Source: Cronobacter turicensis z3032 (GTDB taxonomy: Bacteria; Pseudomonadota; Gammaproteobacteria; Enterobacterales; Enterobacteriaceae). Taken from it: a stretch of 64,000 bases of DNA. The stretch covers positions 2,608,074 through 2,672,073 of the forward strand of contig FN543093.2 of the NCBI GenBank assembly GCA_000027065.2, in the 5' to 3' direction. Under the pieces are notes generated by a model. It saw only the letters and a program-made list of their open reading frames with translations, made no database searches and was not told the origin of the DNA. Made by a program: the position numbers and the translations under genes. Within the stretch, counting starts at the first letter, position 1. Each line of letters starts with the position of its first letter. Below are positions 8,205-17,485 of the stretch, piece after piece.

Positions 8205-8783
8205 ATGGAGAATAATCCGCTGACGCTCGACCGGTTTTTATCGCGTTTCCAGCTCCTGCGCCCGCAGATGAGCCGCTCCAGTCTGAATCAGCGCCAGGCC
8301 GCGGTGCTGGTGCCGGTGGTGCGCCGCCCGGAACCGGGCCTGCTGCTGACGCAGCGCGCCGCCACGCTTCGCAAACACGCGGGCCAGGTGGCATTCCCCG
8401 GCGGGGCCGTGGATGCCACCGATGCGTCGCTGATTGCGGCGGCGCTGCGCGAAGCCCAGGAAGAAGTGGCCATCCCGCCCGAGGCGGTAGAGGTTATCGG
8501 CGTGCTGCCGCCGGTCGACAGCGTGACCGGGTTTCAGGTGACGCCCGTGGTGGGCATTATCCCGCCGGATCTACCTTATCACGCCAGCGAAGATGAAGTG
8601 GCGGCGGTCTTTGAGATGCCGCTCGCCGAGGCGTTACGGCTCGGTCGCTATTACCCGCTCGACATCCACCGGCGCGGCAACCATCACCGCGTGTGGCTCT
8701 CCTGGTATCAGCACTATTTTGTCTGGGGCATGACCGCAGGCATTATTCGTGAGCTGGCGCTACAAATCGGCCAGAAACCCTGA
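8205..8783 (+). CDS. nudL: Nudix hydrolase NudL (YeaB)
   Basis: 192 residues. The Nudix box runs from about residue 65 to 88 and ends in REAQEEVAI (consensus REUXEEXGU, with Ala for the final Gly). It is preceded by the UPF0035 signature, [22 protein letters not shown], split here as LTQRAATLR and GQVAFPGG. Homologues act as coenzyme A or nucleoside diphosphate-linked pyrophosphatases; the substrate in this organism is not shown. It lies 2 nt after pabB and is followed by two small hairpins before sdaA. Confidence 0.93.
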   Translation: MENNPLTLDRFLSRFQLLRPQMSRSSLNQRQAAVLVPVVRRPEPGLLLTQRAATLRKHAGQVAFPGGAVDATDASLIAAALREAQEEVAIPPEAVEVIGVLPPVDSVTGFQVTPVVGIIPPDLPYHASEDEVAAVFEMPLAEALRLGRYYPLDIHRRGNHHRVWLSWYQHYFVWGMTAGIIRELALQIGQKP

Positions 8784-8799
8784 CTATTATTGTGGGTGA

Positions 8800-8840
8800 A
8801 AAGTGCGATCCGCAGCACTTTATTAGGCGGCTTCGCCTTA
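8800..8840 (+). terminator. Tandem hairpins after nudL
   Basis: AAAGTGC (8800-8806) pairs with GCACTTT (8815-8821), and a second hairpin AGGCG/CGCCT follows at about 8825-8837. Both lie in the 171-bp gap before sdaA and could end the pabB-nudL transcript. A good T-tract is missing, so strength is uncertain. Confidence 0.45.
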
Positions 8841-8954
8841 TTCATTAGTTTAATTCATGTGAATAGTTAACTGCGCAGCACAATAACCTTTTACACTATG
8901 CGCTGTTTTCACACCGTCATTTGCCATGCAAATGACTCTGTCAGGAGTTACCAC

Positions 8955-10319
8955 GTGATTAGTCTATTCGACATGTTTAAGGTGGGCATTGGCCCCTCCT
9001 CTTCCCATACCGTAGGTCCGATGAAGGCCGGGAAGCAGTTCGTCGATGACCTGGTCGAAAAAGGATTATTGCAGGACGTGACCCGCGTCGCGGTGGACGT
9101 CTACGGCTCGCTCTCATTGACCGGCAAAGGCCACCACACTGATATCGCCATTATTATGGGCCTGGCGGGCAACGAACCCGCCACGGTGGATATCGACGCC
9201 ATACCTGCGTTTATCCGTGATGTCGAAACCCGCGGTCGCCTGCTGCTCGCGCAGGGCGCACATGAAGTCGATTTCCCGAAAGACAACGGCATGCGTTTTC
9301 AGAGCGACAATCTGCCGCTGCATGAAAACGGCATGACCATTCACGCCTGGAGCGGCGAGAAAGAGATCTACACCAAAACCTATTATTCCATCGGCGGCGG
9401 TTTTATCGTCGACGAAGAGCATTTCGGCAAAGCCGACAGCAATGAAGTGAGCGTGCCGTATCCGTTCCACTCCGCCAAAGATTTGCTGGCGCATTGCAAA
9501 GAGACCGGCCTGTCGCTCTCCGGCCTGATGATGAAAAACGAGCTGGCCCTGCACAGCAAAAAAGAGATTGAAGACTATTTCGCCGATGTCTGGCAGACCA
9601 TGCGCGCCTGTATCGATCGCGGTATGAATACCGAAGGCGTGCTGCCGGGCCCACTGCGCGTACCGCGTCGCGCCTCCGCGCTGCGCCGCCTGCTGGTTTC
9701 CAGCGACAAGCTCTCCAACGACCCGATGATCGTGGTGGACTGGGTGAATATGTTTGCGCTTGCCGTGAACGAAGAGAACGCCGCGGGCGGCCGTGTGGTC
9801 ACCGCGCCGACCAACGGCGCGTGCGGTATCGTACCGGCGGTACTGGCCTACTACGATCACTTTATCGAGTCGGTCAGCCCCGATATTTACATTCGTTACT
9901 TCCTGGCGGCGGGCGCTATCGGCGCGCTGTATAAGATGAACGCGTCTATCTCCGGCGCCGAAGTGGGCTGTCAGGGCGAAGTAGGCGTCGCGTGCTCAAT
10001 GGCGGCGGCGGGCCTGGCGGAACTGCTGGGCGCGAGCCCGGAGCAGGTCTGCGTGGCGGCGGAAATCGGTATGGAGCATAACCTGGGGCTGACCTGCGAC
10101 CCTGTCGCGGGCCAGGTGCAGGTGCCGTGCATCGAACGTAACGCGATTGCCTCCGTGAAGGCGATCAACGCCTCGCGTATGGCGATGCGCCGCACCAGCG
10201 AGCCGCGCGTCTCGCTCGATAAAGTCATCGAGACCATGTACGAAACCGGCAAAGATATGAACGCCAAATACCGTGAAACCTCACGTGGCGGCCTGGCCAT
10301 TAAGGTCCAGTGCGATTAA
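8955..10319 (+). CDS. sdaA: L-serine dehydratase 1 (L-serine deaminase)
   Basis: 454 residues, exactly the E. coli length. Deaminates L-serine to pyruvate and ammonia using an oxygen-labile [4Fe-4S] cluster; cytoplasmic. The [15 protein letters not shown]-terminal signature and conserved cysteines in [18 protein letters not shown] and LTCDPVAG are visible. The GTG at 8955 is chosen because AGGAG sits 7 nt upstream (8943-8947) and E. coli SdaA begins MISLFDMF at the same place; an in-frame ATG at 8898 lacks support. It is monocistronic with a strong terminator behind it. Confidence 0.96.
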   Translation: MISLFDMFKVGIGPSSSHTVGPMKAGKQFVDDLVEKGLLQDVTRVAVDVYGSLSLTGKGHHTDIAIIMGLAGNEPATVDIDAIPAFIRDVETRGRLLLAQGAHEVDFPKDNGMRFQSDNLPLHENGMTIHAWSGEKEIYTKTYYSIGGGFIVDEEHFGKADSNEVSVPYPFHSAKDLLAHCKETGLSLSGLMMKNELALHSKKEIEDYFADVWQTMRACIDRGMNTEGVLPGPLRVPRRASALRRLLVSSDKLSNDPMIVVDWVNMFALAVNEENAAGGRVVTAPTNGACGIVPAVLAYYDHFIESVSPDIYIRYFLAAGAIGALYKMNASISGAEVGCQGEVGVACSMAAAGLAELLGASPEQVCVAAEIGMEHNLGLTCDPVAGQVQVPCIERNAIASVKAINASRMAMRRTSEPRVSLDKVIETMYETGKDMNAKYRETSRGGLAIKVQCD

Positions 10320-10326
10320 TGCCTTA

Positions 10327-10352
10327 AGCGCCGCCCTCGCGGCGCTTTTTTT
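10327..10352 (+). terminator. Rho-independent terminator of sdaA
   Basis: AGCGCCGC (10327-10334) pairs with GCGGCGCT (10339-10346) around a CCTC loop and runs into seven T residues. It starts 7 nt after the sdaA stop codon. Confidence 0.9.
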
Positions 10353-10421
10353 ATCCCTGCCCGCCTTTTATTTCTCCCGTCGCGTCAACGCCCACTACAC
10401 TCTTAACATTCGCCTTCATAA

Positions 10422-10437
10422 CTCAGATGAGTCTGAG
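10422..10437 (+). promoter_or_regulatory. Perfect palindrome just upstream of yoaD
   Basis: CTCAGA-TGAG-TCTGAG, a 6-bp perfect inverted repeat with a 4-nt centre, ends 11 nt before the yoaD start. A possible -10 (TACACT) lies at 10396-10401, so the repeat would fall in the 5' leader and could be a small hairpin or a protein site near the ribosome-binding region. No regulator is recognised. Confidence 0.4.
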
Positions 10438-10448
10438 AGACCGAGCCT

Positions 10449-12047
10449 ATGCAAAAAGCGCAGCGCATTATCCGTGCTTACCGCCGTCGGCGGTTAATCC
10501 TCTGTTTTGCCCTCGCCCTTCTGACGTTATTGCTGACGCTGGGAATACGCTATCTTGCCGACCGTAAACAGTATCAGCACGACACCACGCGCTACGCCGC
10601 CCGCGCGGTAGAAACGATTGAAGAACTCCTGGTGCCGCTCGATGCCGCCCGCGCCGCGCTGCTGCCGCTGGTGGGCATGCCGTGCCTGCAGGTGCATCGC
10701 CAGTTGCGCGAAATGGCCGCCAGCCTGCAGACGGTACGCTCCATTGCGCTGGTTAATGACGGCATCCTCTACTGCTCAAGTATTTTCGGCGAGCGCAACG
10801 TGCCGGTGCATCAGTTACAGCCCCACCTCCCCGCTCCGAAACCCCTGATGCGACTGTCGCGCGACAGCTCGCTGATTAAGGGAAGCCCGGTGCTGATCCT
10901 CTGGACGCCCTCTCTCGATAACGGCCAGTCGGGCGTATTGCAGTCGGTCAATATTGAGTTCATCGCCAGCCTTCTGCTGAACCCGGACCCGCCCGTTATC
11001 GAGCATGTGCTGTTCGACGTGGCGGGCAAACATCTGGAATATGGTCGTGGTCTGAGCGAAACGTCGCACGCGAGCGAAGGGCTGACGCAATACCAGCAGA
11101 CCTCGGAGCGCTACCCGTTCTCCGTGACACTGCTGGGCCCCTCGCCGGACGCGCTGGCGCTGAAAAATCTGCCGGGCCAGTTGCCGCTTGCGGTGCTGCT
11201 GAGCCTGCTGATTGGTTATATCGCCTGGCTTGCGACCGCCCGACGCATGAGTTTCTCCTGGGAGATTAATCTCGGCATCGCTAACAATGAGTTTGAAGTC
11301 TATTGCCAGCCGCTGGTGAGCGGGAAAACCGGCGAATGCACAGGCGTGGAGCTGTTGCTGCGCTGGAACAACCCGCGTCTTGGGCCGATTGCGCCGGATG
11401 TGTTTATCCCGCTTGCCGAACAGCTCAAGCTGATTAACGCGCTGACGCGTTATGTGCTGATAAAGACCGTCGCGCAGCGCCACTATTTTCCGGCGTCTGC
11501 CGATTTTCATATCGGGGTGAATATCGCCGCCAGCCATTTTCATCAGGGGGTGATCATTGACGATCTGAAGCGCTACTGGTATCCCTCCAGCCCGGTCCAG
11601 CCGCTGTTTCTGGAACTCACCGAGCGCGACGCGTTGCCGGAAGTGGATTATCGCGTGGCCCATGATTTACGTCAGCTGGGCGTGAAACTGGCGATCGACG
11701 ATTTCGGCACCGGTCAGAGCTCGCTCTCGTATCTGGAAACGCTCAGCCCGGATGTCCTCAAAATGGATAAACGCTTTACGGCCGCTATTGGCACCGACGC
11801 GGTGAACTCGACCGTCACGGACATTATTATCGCGATGGCGAGAAGGCTGAAAATCGAACTGGTGGCGGAAGGGGTGGAAACTGAAGAGCAGGCCGCGTAT
11901 TTGTGCCGCCTTGGCGTGCCGGTATTGCAGGGGTATTTATTCGCGCACCCGATGCCGCTCAGCGAGCTGCCGCAGTGGCTGGAACAACGGCGCGCCCATC
12001 CGGGCACGCCGTTCTGGCGCCGGAGACTTCCGGCGCCGATGGTCTGA
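10449..12047 (+). CDS. yoaD: CSS-motif/EAL cyclic-di-GMP phosphodiesterase
   Basis: 532 residues. An N-terminal membrane helix (about 16-36), a periplasmic CSS domain with the CSS tripeptide in ILYCSSIFG, a second helix (about 236-255) and a cytoplasmic EAL domain (about 265-520). Catalytic elements are present: GVELLLRW in place of EAL, NIAASHF, ELTERD, IDDFGTG, LKMDKRF and VAEGVETEEQ, so it should hydrolyse c-di-GMP. CSS cysteines in this family respond to periplasmic disulfide state. It corresponds to E. coli YoaD (PdeD class). It ends 3 bp before the convergent yoaE stop, with no hairpin between them. Confidence 0.93.
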   Translation: MQKAQRIIRAYRRRRLILCFALALLTLLLTLGIRYLADRKQYQHDTTRYAARAVETIEELLVPLDAARAALLPLVGMPCLQVHRQLREMAASLQTVRSIALVNDGILYCSSIFGERNVPVHQLQPHLPAPKPLMRLSRDSSLIKGSPVLILWTPSLDNGQSGVLQSVNIEFIASLLLNPDPPVIEHVLFDVAGKHLEYGRGLSETSHASEGLTQYQQTSERYPFSVTLLGPSPDALALKNLPGQLPLAVLLSLLIGYIAWLATARRMSFSWEINLGIANNEFEVYCQPLVSGKTGECTGVELLLRWNNPRLGPIAPDVFIPLAEQLKLINALTRYVLIKTVAQRHYFPASADFHIGVNIAASHFHQGVIIDDLKRYWYPSSPVQPLFLELTERDALPEVDYRVAHDLRQLGVKLAIDDFGTGQSSLSYLETLSPDVLKMDKRFTAAIGTDAVNSTVTDIIIAMARRLKIELVAEGVETEEQAAYLCRLGVPVLQGYLFAHPMPLSELPQWLEQRRAHPGTPFWRRRLPAPMV

Positions 12048-12050
12048 CGG

Positions 12051-13610
12051 TTACTCTTCTTCGTCGTGGTGCGGCGTGTCTTTCACCACACGCACCAGAT
12101 CGACGCGGTAAGGGTTAGCCTCGACGATAGTAATACGCAGCGGCGGCATCGCCAGTTCATCGCCCACGCACGGGATCTGCCCGTTGATGGCGATAACCAG
12201 CCCGGCGACCGTCGCGATATCCTCTTCGTCATTAACGAGCGACGGGAGATCCAGCGTCTGCTGCAGCGCATGGAGGTCGGTTGAGCCTTTCACCAGCCAG
12301 CCGTCGCCATCGTTGACGATTTCCGGCGTTTCGTCGGCGTCCGGGAATTCCCCGGCGATGGCCTCCAGCACGTCCAGCGGCGTCACCAGCCCTTGCACCA
12401 CGCCAAACTCGTTATTAACGATAACAAAGCTGCCGCGCGCGCGACGCAGCACGCCGAGCAGGTTGATGGGGTCCAGCGTCTCCGGCACGACAATCACTGG
12501 CGTCGCCGAGGCGATTGCCGCGACGTCAACGCCCTCTTCCAGCGCCACTAACAGCTCCTTCGCACGCACCACGCCGATGATTTCATCCAGCTCGCCGCGG
12601 CACACCGGGAACAGGCTGTGCGGTGAGGACAATAACTGCTCGCGAATTTCATCCACGCTGCGGTTCGCATCCACCCAGCTGATTTCGCCGCGCGGCGTCA
12701 TGATGCTGCGAAGCGAACGGGACGCCAGCGTCAGCACGCCGTTGATCATGTAACGCTCTTCTTCCGCAAACGCCTCGGCATGGACAGGCACCACGGTGTG
12801 ATGCTCCGTTTCACTGACCGGCGCCGGACGGCGACGATTGCCCATCAGACGCAGAATCGCTTCCGCCGTACGCGCGCGCAGCGGCAGGTTAGACTGATGC
12901 TTCAGGAAGTTGCGACGCGCCACCTGGTTGAAGAATTCAATAATGATAGAGAAGCCAATCGCCGCGTAGAGGTAGCCTTTCGGAATATGGAAACCAAAGC
13001 CTTCCGCCACGAGACTCAGACCAATCATCAGCAGGAAGCTCAGACAGAGCACCACGACCGTTGGATGCGCGTTGACGAAGTTCGTCAGCGGCTTCGAGGC
13101 GAGCAGCATGACGCCCATCGCAATCACCACCGCAGCCATCATTACCGGCAGATGGTTCACCATGCCCACGGCGGTAATCACAGCATCCAGCGAGAAGACG
13201 GCGTCCAGTACCACAATCTGCGCCACGACAACCCAGAAGCTGGCATAGCCTTTACCGTGGCTGTCATTATGCTGACGGTTTTCCAGCCTTTCATGGAGCT
13301 CGGTCGTGGCCTTGAACAACAGGAACAGACCGCCGAACAGCATGATCAAATCACGGCCGGAGAAGCTCAGTTCCCATACGCTGAAGAGCGGACGGGTGAG
13401 CGTCACCATCCAGGAGATCAGCGACAACAGACCCAGACGCATCACCAGCGCCAGGGATAAACCAATCAAACGCGCTTTATCGCGCTGCTTCGGCGGCAGT
13501 TTATCCGCGAGAATGGCAATAAACACCAGGTTGTCGATGCCGAGGACTATCTCCAGCACCACAAGCGTTGCTAAGCCCACCCATATCGAGGGGTCCATTA
13601 AGAATTCCAT
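12051..13610 (-). CDS. yoaE: TerC-family membrane protein with CBS and CorC/HlyC domains
   Basis: 519 residues. The N-terminal half is the TerC domain (about seven helices, with [13 protein letters not shown] at the start and [13 protein letters not shown] in the middle; the acidic residues are likely metal ligands). Two CBS motifs span about 300-425 and a CorC_HlyC domain about 440-515. TerC proteins have been linked to manganese export to secreted proteins; YoaE itself is poorly characterised. The ATG at 13610 is preferred over one five codons upstream because AGGAG (13617-13621) lies 6 nt before it and E. coli YoaE begins MEFLMDPS. An upstream leader ORF overlaps this start. Confidence 0.93.
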   Translation of the reverse strand: MEFLMDPSIWVGLATLVVLEIVLGIDNLVFIAILADKLPPKQRDKARLIGLSLALVMRLGLLSLISWMVTLTRPLFSVWELSFSGRDLIMLFGGLFLLFKATTELHERLENRQHNDSHGKGYASFWVVVAQIVVLDAVFSLDAVITAVGMVNHLPVMMAAVVIAMGVMLLASKPLTNFVNAHPTVVVLCLSFLLMIGLSLVAEGFGFHIPKGYLYAAIGFSIIIEFFNQVARRNFLKHQSNLPLRARTAEAILRLMGNRRRPAPVSETEHHTVVPVHAEAFAEEERYMINGVLTLASRSLRSIMTPRGEISWVDANRSVDEIREQLLSSPHSLFPVCRGELDEIIGVVRAKELLVALEEGVDVAAIASATPVIVVPETLDPINLLGVLRRARGSFVIVNNEFGVVQGLVTPLDVLEAIAGEFPDADETPEIVNDGDGWLVKGSTDLHALQQTLDLPSLVNDEEDIATVAGLVIAINGQIPCVGDELAMPPLRITIVEANPYRVDLVRVVKDTPHHDEEE

Positions 13611-13756
13611 AACAGGCTCCTGCACAAGGAATGACTAAACGGCACCCCAACGATGTCGGGCGCTTTGACATGATTTATCAGAGAGTTAAGGCGAAAGCCT
13701 TGTGACATGACGGCTGATGAAAGCCTGGAAAAGAAAAGACGTCGGTGACGGTCCAT
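13598..13756 (-). CDS. Leader ORF overlapping the yoaE start (YoaL-like position)
   Basis: A 52-codon ORF, too short for most ORF callers, begins at an ATG (13756-13754) and stops with TAA at 13600-13598, so it runs 13 nt past the yoaE start codon in another frame. The yoaE ribosome site lies within it. Translation of this ORF would pass ribosomes through the yoaE start, the arrangement of a coupling leader. I recall a leader ORF named yoaL ahead of E. coli yoaE but cannot verify sequence homology. The protein is basic with no clear domain. The nearest purine-rich site (AGGAG, revcomp at about 13776-13780) is separated from the ATG by a GGGC-AGCA-GCCC hairpin. Confidence 0.5.
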   Translation of the reverse strand: MDRHRRLFFSRLSSAVMSQGFRLNSLINHVKAPDIVGVPFSHSLCRSLLWNS

Positions 13757-13918
13757 ACGGTGGGCTGCTGCCCGCTACTCCTGTAAGTTAATCGGAAAAC
13801 TACCTTAACAAAGGGTAATAGCCTTTGGCAAAGATTTACCAGAATTTGCAATCGACGTGACACAAAAAACGCGCATATTTTGAGCTTACGCCGAATGCCT
13901 TGTTTTGATGGCAAAATT

Positions 13919-13934
13919 ACTGACCTTCATCACA
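13919..13934 (+). promoter_or_regulatory. CRP-like site upstream of manX
   Basis: ACTGA-N6-TCACA: the right half is a perfect CRP half-site and the left matches TGTGA at three of five positions, with correct 6-nt spacing. It lies 5 bp left of the Mlc/NagC-like operator and about 140 bp before manX. CRP activation of manXYZ is established in E. coli; the site here is inferred. Confidence 0.5.
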
Positions 13935-13938
13935 TACA

Positions 13939-13962
13939 TTATTTTTTCGCGTTCTAAAATAA
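13939..13962 (+). promoter_or_regulatory. Mlc/NagC-type operator upstream of manXYZ
   Basis: TTATTTT (13939-13945) and AAAATAA (13956-13962) form a perfect 7-bp inverted repeat separated by 10 nt with a CGCG-containing centre. This matches the ROK-family Mlc/NagC operator pattern. In E. coli manXYZ is repressed by Mlc and NagC, so glucose or aminosugar transport should relieve repression. Confidence 0.65.
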
Positions 13963-14072
13963 ATCGTGCTTGGGTTTTGAAAGCTTACAAATCCTTATCT
14001 GAATCGATTCGATAAGCGAATCACTGTTAGCGGTGCCTCTAGGGGCATTGACAATAACCACGGAGGTAGCAA

Positions 14073-15035
14073 GTGACCATTGCTATTGTCATAGGCACGC
14101 ATGGCTGGGCGGCTGAACAACTGCTCAAAACAGCAGAAATGCTGTTGGGCGAGCAGGAAAACGTAGGCTGGATCGATTTCGTCCCCGGCGAAAATGCGGA
14201 AACCTTGATCGAAAAATATAACGCACAGCTCGAAAAACTGGACACCAGCAAAGGCGTTGTCTTTCTGGTCGATACCTGGGGCGGCAGTCCGTTCAACGCG
14301 GCGAGCCGCATTGTTGTGGACAAGCCCAATTATGAAGTCGTCGCCGGGGTGAATATCCCGATGCTCGTCGAAACCTTAATGGCGCGCGATGATGACCCCT
14401 CTTTCGATGAACTGATAGCGATTGCCGTTGAGACCGGCCGCGAAGGCGTTAAGGCGCTGAAAGCCAAACCCGCTGTAAAAGCCGCTCCCGCAGCTCCTGC
14501 CCCGAAAGCGGCGGCGCCTGCCAGGCCGATGGGGCCGAACGACTATATGGTCATCGGCCTCGCCCGTATCGACGACCGTCTGATTCACGGCCAGGTCGCC
14601 ACCCGCTGGACCAAAGAGACCAACGTTTCGCGCATTATCGTGGTGAGCGATGAAGTCGCCGCCGACAACGTGCGTAAAACGCTGCTCACTCAGGTGGCTC
14701 CACCAGGCGTCACCGCGCACGTGGTGGATGTCGCCAAAATGATCCGCGTTTATAACAACCCGAAATATGCGGGCGAGCGCGTAATGCTGCTGTTCACCAA
14801 CCCGACCGATGTTGAGCGCGTCGTGGAAGGCGGCGTCAAAATCACCTCCGTCAATATCGGCGGGATGGCCTATCGCCAGGGCAAAACCCAGGTGAATAAC
14901 GCGGTGTCTGTCGATGAGAAAGACATCGAGGCCTTTAAGAAACTCAACGCGCGCGGCATTGAGCTGGAAGTGCGTAAAGTCTCTAACGATCCCCGTTTAA
15001 AAATGATGGATTTGCTCAGCAAAGCCGCGAAATAA
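14073..15035 (+). CDS. manX: PTS mannose-specific EIIAB component
   Basis: 320 residues. An IIA domain (1-130) with phosphorylated His10 in IGTHGWAA is joined by an alanine/proline-rich linker (about 132-152) to a IIB domain with His172 in DDRLIHGQ. Phosphate passes from HPr to His10, then His172, then the sugar carried by ManYZ. The start is GTG, with GGAGG 6 nt upstream (14062-14066), as in E. coli. First gene of manXYZ; mannose, glucose and glucosamine are the usual substrates. E. coli manX mRNA is also a target of the small RNA SgrS; I did not identify the pairing site here. Confidence 0.97.
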   Translation: MTIAIVIGTHGWAAEQLLKTAEMLLGEQENVGWIDFVPGENAETLIEKYNAQLEKLDTSKGVVFLVDTWGGSPFNAASRIVVDKPNYEVVAGVNIPMLVETLMARDDDPSFDELIAIAVETGREGVKALKAKPAVKAAPAAPAPKAAAPARPMGPNDYMVIGLARIDDRLIHGQVATRWTKETNVSRIIVVSDEVAADNVRKTLLTQVAPPGVTAHVVDVAKMIRVYNNPKYAGERVMLLFTNPTDVERVVEGGVKITSVNIGGMAYRQGKTQVNNAVSVDEKDIEAFKKLNARGIELEVRKVSNDPRLKMMDLLSKAAK

Positions 15036-15099
15036 CGGCATTGCGGGTTCACGATTACTCAGTTTTTACACGTAAGTTTGATATCACAGGAGAAGTACA

Positions 15100-15900
15100 A
15101 TGGAGATTACCACTCTTCAGATTGTGCTGGTGTTCATCGTCGCCTGTATCGCTGGTATGGAATCGGTGCTTGATGAATTTCAGTTCCACCGCCCGCTGGT
15201 GGCCTGTACTCTGATCGGTGCAGTACTGGGGGATATGAAAACCGGCATTATCATCGGCGGTACGCTGGAAATGATAGCGCTCGGTTGGATGAACATCGGT
15301 GCTGCCGTGGCGCCTGACGCCGCGCTGGCGTCCATCATCTCGACCATTCTGGTTATCGCCGGGCATCAGAGCATCGGCGCCGGTATCGCGCTGGCGATTC
15401 CGCTGGCCGCGGCAGGCCAGGTGCTGACCATCATCGTGCGTACCATTACCGTCGGCTTCCAGCACGCGGCGGATAAGGCGGCGGAAAGCGGCAACCTCAG
15501 TGCGCTGTCCTGGATCCACGTCTCGTCCCTCTTCCTGCAGGCGATGCGTATCGCTATTCCGGCAGTCATCGTGGCGATTTCCGTCGGCACCAGCGAAGTG
15601 CAGAGCATGCTGAGCGCTATCCCGCAAGTCGTGACCGGCGGCCTTAACATCGCAGGCGGCATGATTGTGGTGGTCGGTTACGCGATGGTCATCAACATGA
15701 TGCGCGCGGGCTACCTGATGCCGTTCTTCTATCTCGGCTTCGTTACCGCCGCGTTCACCAACTTCAACCTCGTGGCGCTGGGCGTCATCGGCGCCGTTAT
15801 GGCGGTGCTCTATATCCAGCTGAGCCCGAAATATAACCGCTCCGCAGCGGCACCCGCGCACACTGCTGGCGCGAACGATCTTGATAACGAACTGGATTAA
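15100..15900 (+). CDS. manY: PTS mannose-specific EIIC component
   Basis: 266 residues, same length as E. coli. A polytopic inner-membrane protein forming part of the sugar channel with ManZ. The sequence is nearly identical to the E. coli protein through MEITTLQIVLVFIVA and the GGTLEMIALGWMNIG loop. It starts 64 nt after manX with a good AGGAG site and is followed by manZ after 12 nt. In E. coli ManY/ManZ are also used by lambda DNA and some microcins for entry. Confidence 0.97.
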   Translation: MEITTLQIVLVFIVACIAGMESVLDEFQFHRPLVACTLIGAVLGDMKTGIIIGGTLEMIALGWMNIGAAVAPDAALASIISTILVIAGHQSIGAGIALAIPLAAAGQVLTIIVRTITVGFQHAADKAAESGNLSALSWIHVSSLFLQAMRIAIPAVIVAISVGTSEVQSMLSAIPQVVTGGLNIAGGMIVVVGYAMVINMMRAGYLMPFFYLGFVTAAFTNFNLVALGVIGAVMAVLYIQLSPKYNRSAAAPAHTAGANDLDNELD

Positions 15901-15912
15901 CAGGTGAGCGAC

Positions 15913-16764
15913 ATGGTTGATATGACTAAAACAACTGGTGAGAAAAAACTGACCCCGGGCGACGTGCGCGGCGTGTTTATCCGCTCCAACCTCTTCCAGG
16001 GATCGTGGAACTTTGAACGCATGCAGGCGCTCGGCTTCTGCTTCTCGATGATACCGGCGATCCGCCGCCTCTATCCGGAAAACAACGAGGCGCGTCGTCA
16101 GGCCATTAAACGTCATCTGGAGTTTTTCAACACGCATCCGTATGTGGCGGCCCCGGTGCTCGGCGTGACGCTGGCGATGGAAGAGCAGCGCGCCAACGGC
16201 GCGGAGATCGACGACGGCGCGATTAACGGTATCAAAGTGGGCCTGATGGGGCCGCTGGCAGGCGTCGGCGACCCGATTTTCTGGGGTACGGTACGTCCGG
16301 TGTTCGCCGCGCTCGGCGCGGGTATCGCCATGAGCGGCAGCCTGCTCGGCCCGCTGCTGTTCTTCGTGCTGTTTAACCTGGTGCGCCTCGCCACGCGCTA
16401 CTACGGCGTGGCTTACGGCTACCGTAAAGGCGTCGATATCGTTAAAGACATGGGCGGCGGATTCCTGCAAAAACTGACCGAGGGGGCGTCAATTCTCGGC
16501 CTGTTTGTGATGGGGGCGTTGGTTAACAAGTGGACGCATGTGAACATTCCACTGGTGGTATCACGCATCACCGACCAGAACGGCACGGAAAAAGTCACCA
16601 CGGTGCAAACTATCCTTGACCAGTTGATGCCGGGCCTGGTGCCGCTGCTGCTCACCTTCGCCTGTATGTGGCTGCTGCGCAGGAAAGTGAACCCGCTGTG
16701 GATTATCGTTGGGTTCTTCGTGATTGGTATTGCCGGTTACGCGGTCGGCCTGCTCGGCCAGTAA
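15913..16764 (+). CDS. manZ: PTS mannose-specific EIID component
   Basis: 283 residues; the membrane IID partner of ManY, with the conserved GPLAGVGDPIFWGT segment that lines the substrate site and a hydrophobic C-terminus. The ATG at 15913 is preferred over an in-frame GTG at 15904: AGGTGA lies 5 nt before the ATG, while nothing precedes the GTG at a workable distance, and E. coli ManZ begins MVDTTQTT here. Last gene of manXYZ, ended by a strong terminator. Confidence 0.95.
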   Translation: MVDMTKTTGEKKLTPGDVRGVFIRSNLFQGSWNFERMQALGFCFSMIPAIRRLYPENNEARRQAIKRHLEFFNTHPYVAAPVLGVTLAMEEQRANGAEIDDGAINGIKVGLMGPLAGVGDPIFWGTVRPVFAALGAGIAMSGSLLGPLLFFVLFNLVRLATRYYGVAYGYRKGVDIVKDMGGGFLQKLTEGASILGLFVMGALVNKWTHVNIPLVVSRITDQNGTEKVTTVQTILDQLMPGLVPLLLTFACMWLLRRKVNPLWIIVGFFVIGIAGYAVGLLGQ

Positions 16765-16779
16765 CGGTTAATGTTATGC

Positions 16780-16808
16780 GCCGGGGGCCAGTGGCTCCCG
16801 GCTTTTTT
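16780..16808 (+). terminator. Rho-independent terminator of manXYZ
   Basis: GCCGGGGGCC (16780-16789) pairs with GGCTCCCGGC (16793-16802), one G-U pair, loop AGT, followed by six T. It lies 16 nt after the manZ stop and just before the yobD ribosome site. Confidence 0.88.
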
Positions 16809-16824
16809 ATTTAAGGGAGACGGC

Positions 16825-17283
16825 ATGACGCTGACTGATGGAGTTCTGGTCATTTTTATTATCGCGCTGCTGGGCTGGGCCATGTATGACCAGTGGGGAA
16901 CCGAGCGTCGCCACGGGAATACCCTGCTGCGCGTACCGCTGCTAAAACGCGGACGCGCCGACAGCCTGATCTTCACTGGCCTGGTCGCCATTCTTATCTG
17001 GCAGAACATCGCCTCACACGGCGCGCTGCTCACCACCTGGCTGCTGGGTGCGCTGGCGTTAGTCGCGATTTATCTTTTCTGGCTCAGAGAGCCGCAATTA
17101 CGCTTTAAACGTGAAGGCTTTTTCTTTGCCGGCGGCTGGGTGAAATATGACCAGATTAAAGCAATGAATTTATCTGAAGACGGCATTCTGGTCATGCAAT
17201 TAGCAAGGCGCAGATTGCTTATCCGCGTTAAAAATATCGATGATCTGGAGAGCATTTATCAATTTATGATTAACAATCAATAA
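16825..17283 (+). CDS. yobD: YobD, inner-membrane UPF0266 protein
   Basis: 152 residues, the E. coli length. Three hydrophobic helices in the first 95 residues and a cytoplasmic tail with the conserved [16 protein letters not shown] segment. Function unknown. The ATG at 16825 has AGGGAGA about 5 nt upstream; the same frame is open from 16771 but that part falls in the manZ terminator. The terminator hairpin ends 17 nt before this start, so yobD probably depends on read-through or its own weak promoter. Confidence 0.93.
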   Translation: MTLTDGVLVIFIIALLGWAMYDQWGTERRHGNTLLRVPLLKRGRADSLIFTGLVAILIWQNIASHGALLTTWLLGALALVAIYLFWLREPQLRFKREGFFFAGGWVKYDQIKAMNLSEDGILVMQLARRRLLIRVKNIDDLESIYQFMINNQ

Positions 17284-17287
17284 GTTA

Positions 17288-17354
17288 AAAAATATAGCAC
17301 AGGCTATTTTTGCGGGCAAAAAATAACCATGCTTATAGCCCGTGCTATATTTTT
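17288..17354 (+). terminator. Long hairpin terminator after yobD
   Basis: A 13-bp arm AAAAATATAGCAC (17288-17300) pairs with GTGCTATATTTTT (17342-17354), and after one mismatch GGCTA pairs with TAGCC (17302-17306/17336-17340). The loop is about 29 nt. A/T-rich arms on both sides would let it work in either direction. Confidence 0.65.
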
Positions 17355-17407
17355 ATACGCTGCTTTTCTTTAATTCTTAACAAGTCCGTCACGTCCTGCC
17401 ATTAAGC

Positions 17408-17440
17408 GAAAACCATTCTCATTTATAACCAAAAGGTTAT
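17408..17440 (+). promoter_or_regulatory. Fur-like site and MntR-like palindrome upstream of mntP
   Basis: 17408-17426 matches about 10 of 19 positions of the Fur consensus. Partly overlapping it, ATAACC-AAAA-GGTTAT (17425-17440) is a perfect 6-bp inverted repeat with a 4-nt centre. E. coli mntP is controlled by MntR and Fur in addition to the riboswitch, so these are the likely sites; assignment of each protein is inference. Confidence 0.4.
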
Positions 17441-17485
17441 TCGCTCATTATTGTCTTTGCCGTCTGGAATATGGTAAGGTTGCGC

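Larger units (their letters stand above)
13757..14072. other. Divergent control region yoaE/manX
   Basis: 316 bp without a gene. Holds the CRP-like and Mlc/NagC-like sites, the manX ribosome site and, on the minus strand, the promoter side of the yoaE leader. A GNRA-looped hairpin AAGGC-GAAA-GCCTT is in the yoaE leader just outside (about 13687-13700). Confidence 0.7.

Noticed and set aside
8898..8954. Upstream ATG start for sdaA at 8898
   Set aside because: The GTG at 8955 has AGGAG at 7 nt and gives exactly the 454-residue E. coli length.
13610..13800. yybP-ykoY riboswitch in the yoaE leader (an AGGAGTAGC followed by a hairpin and GTCACC)
   Set aside because: The opening resembles the first metal loop, but the downstream GGCGAGACC loop and the closing stem are missing. 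The element is better explained by a leader ORF and its ribosome site.
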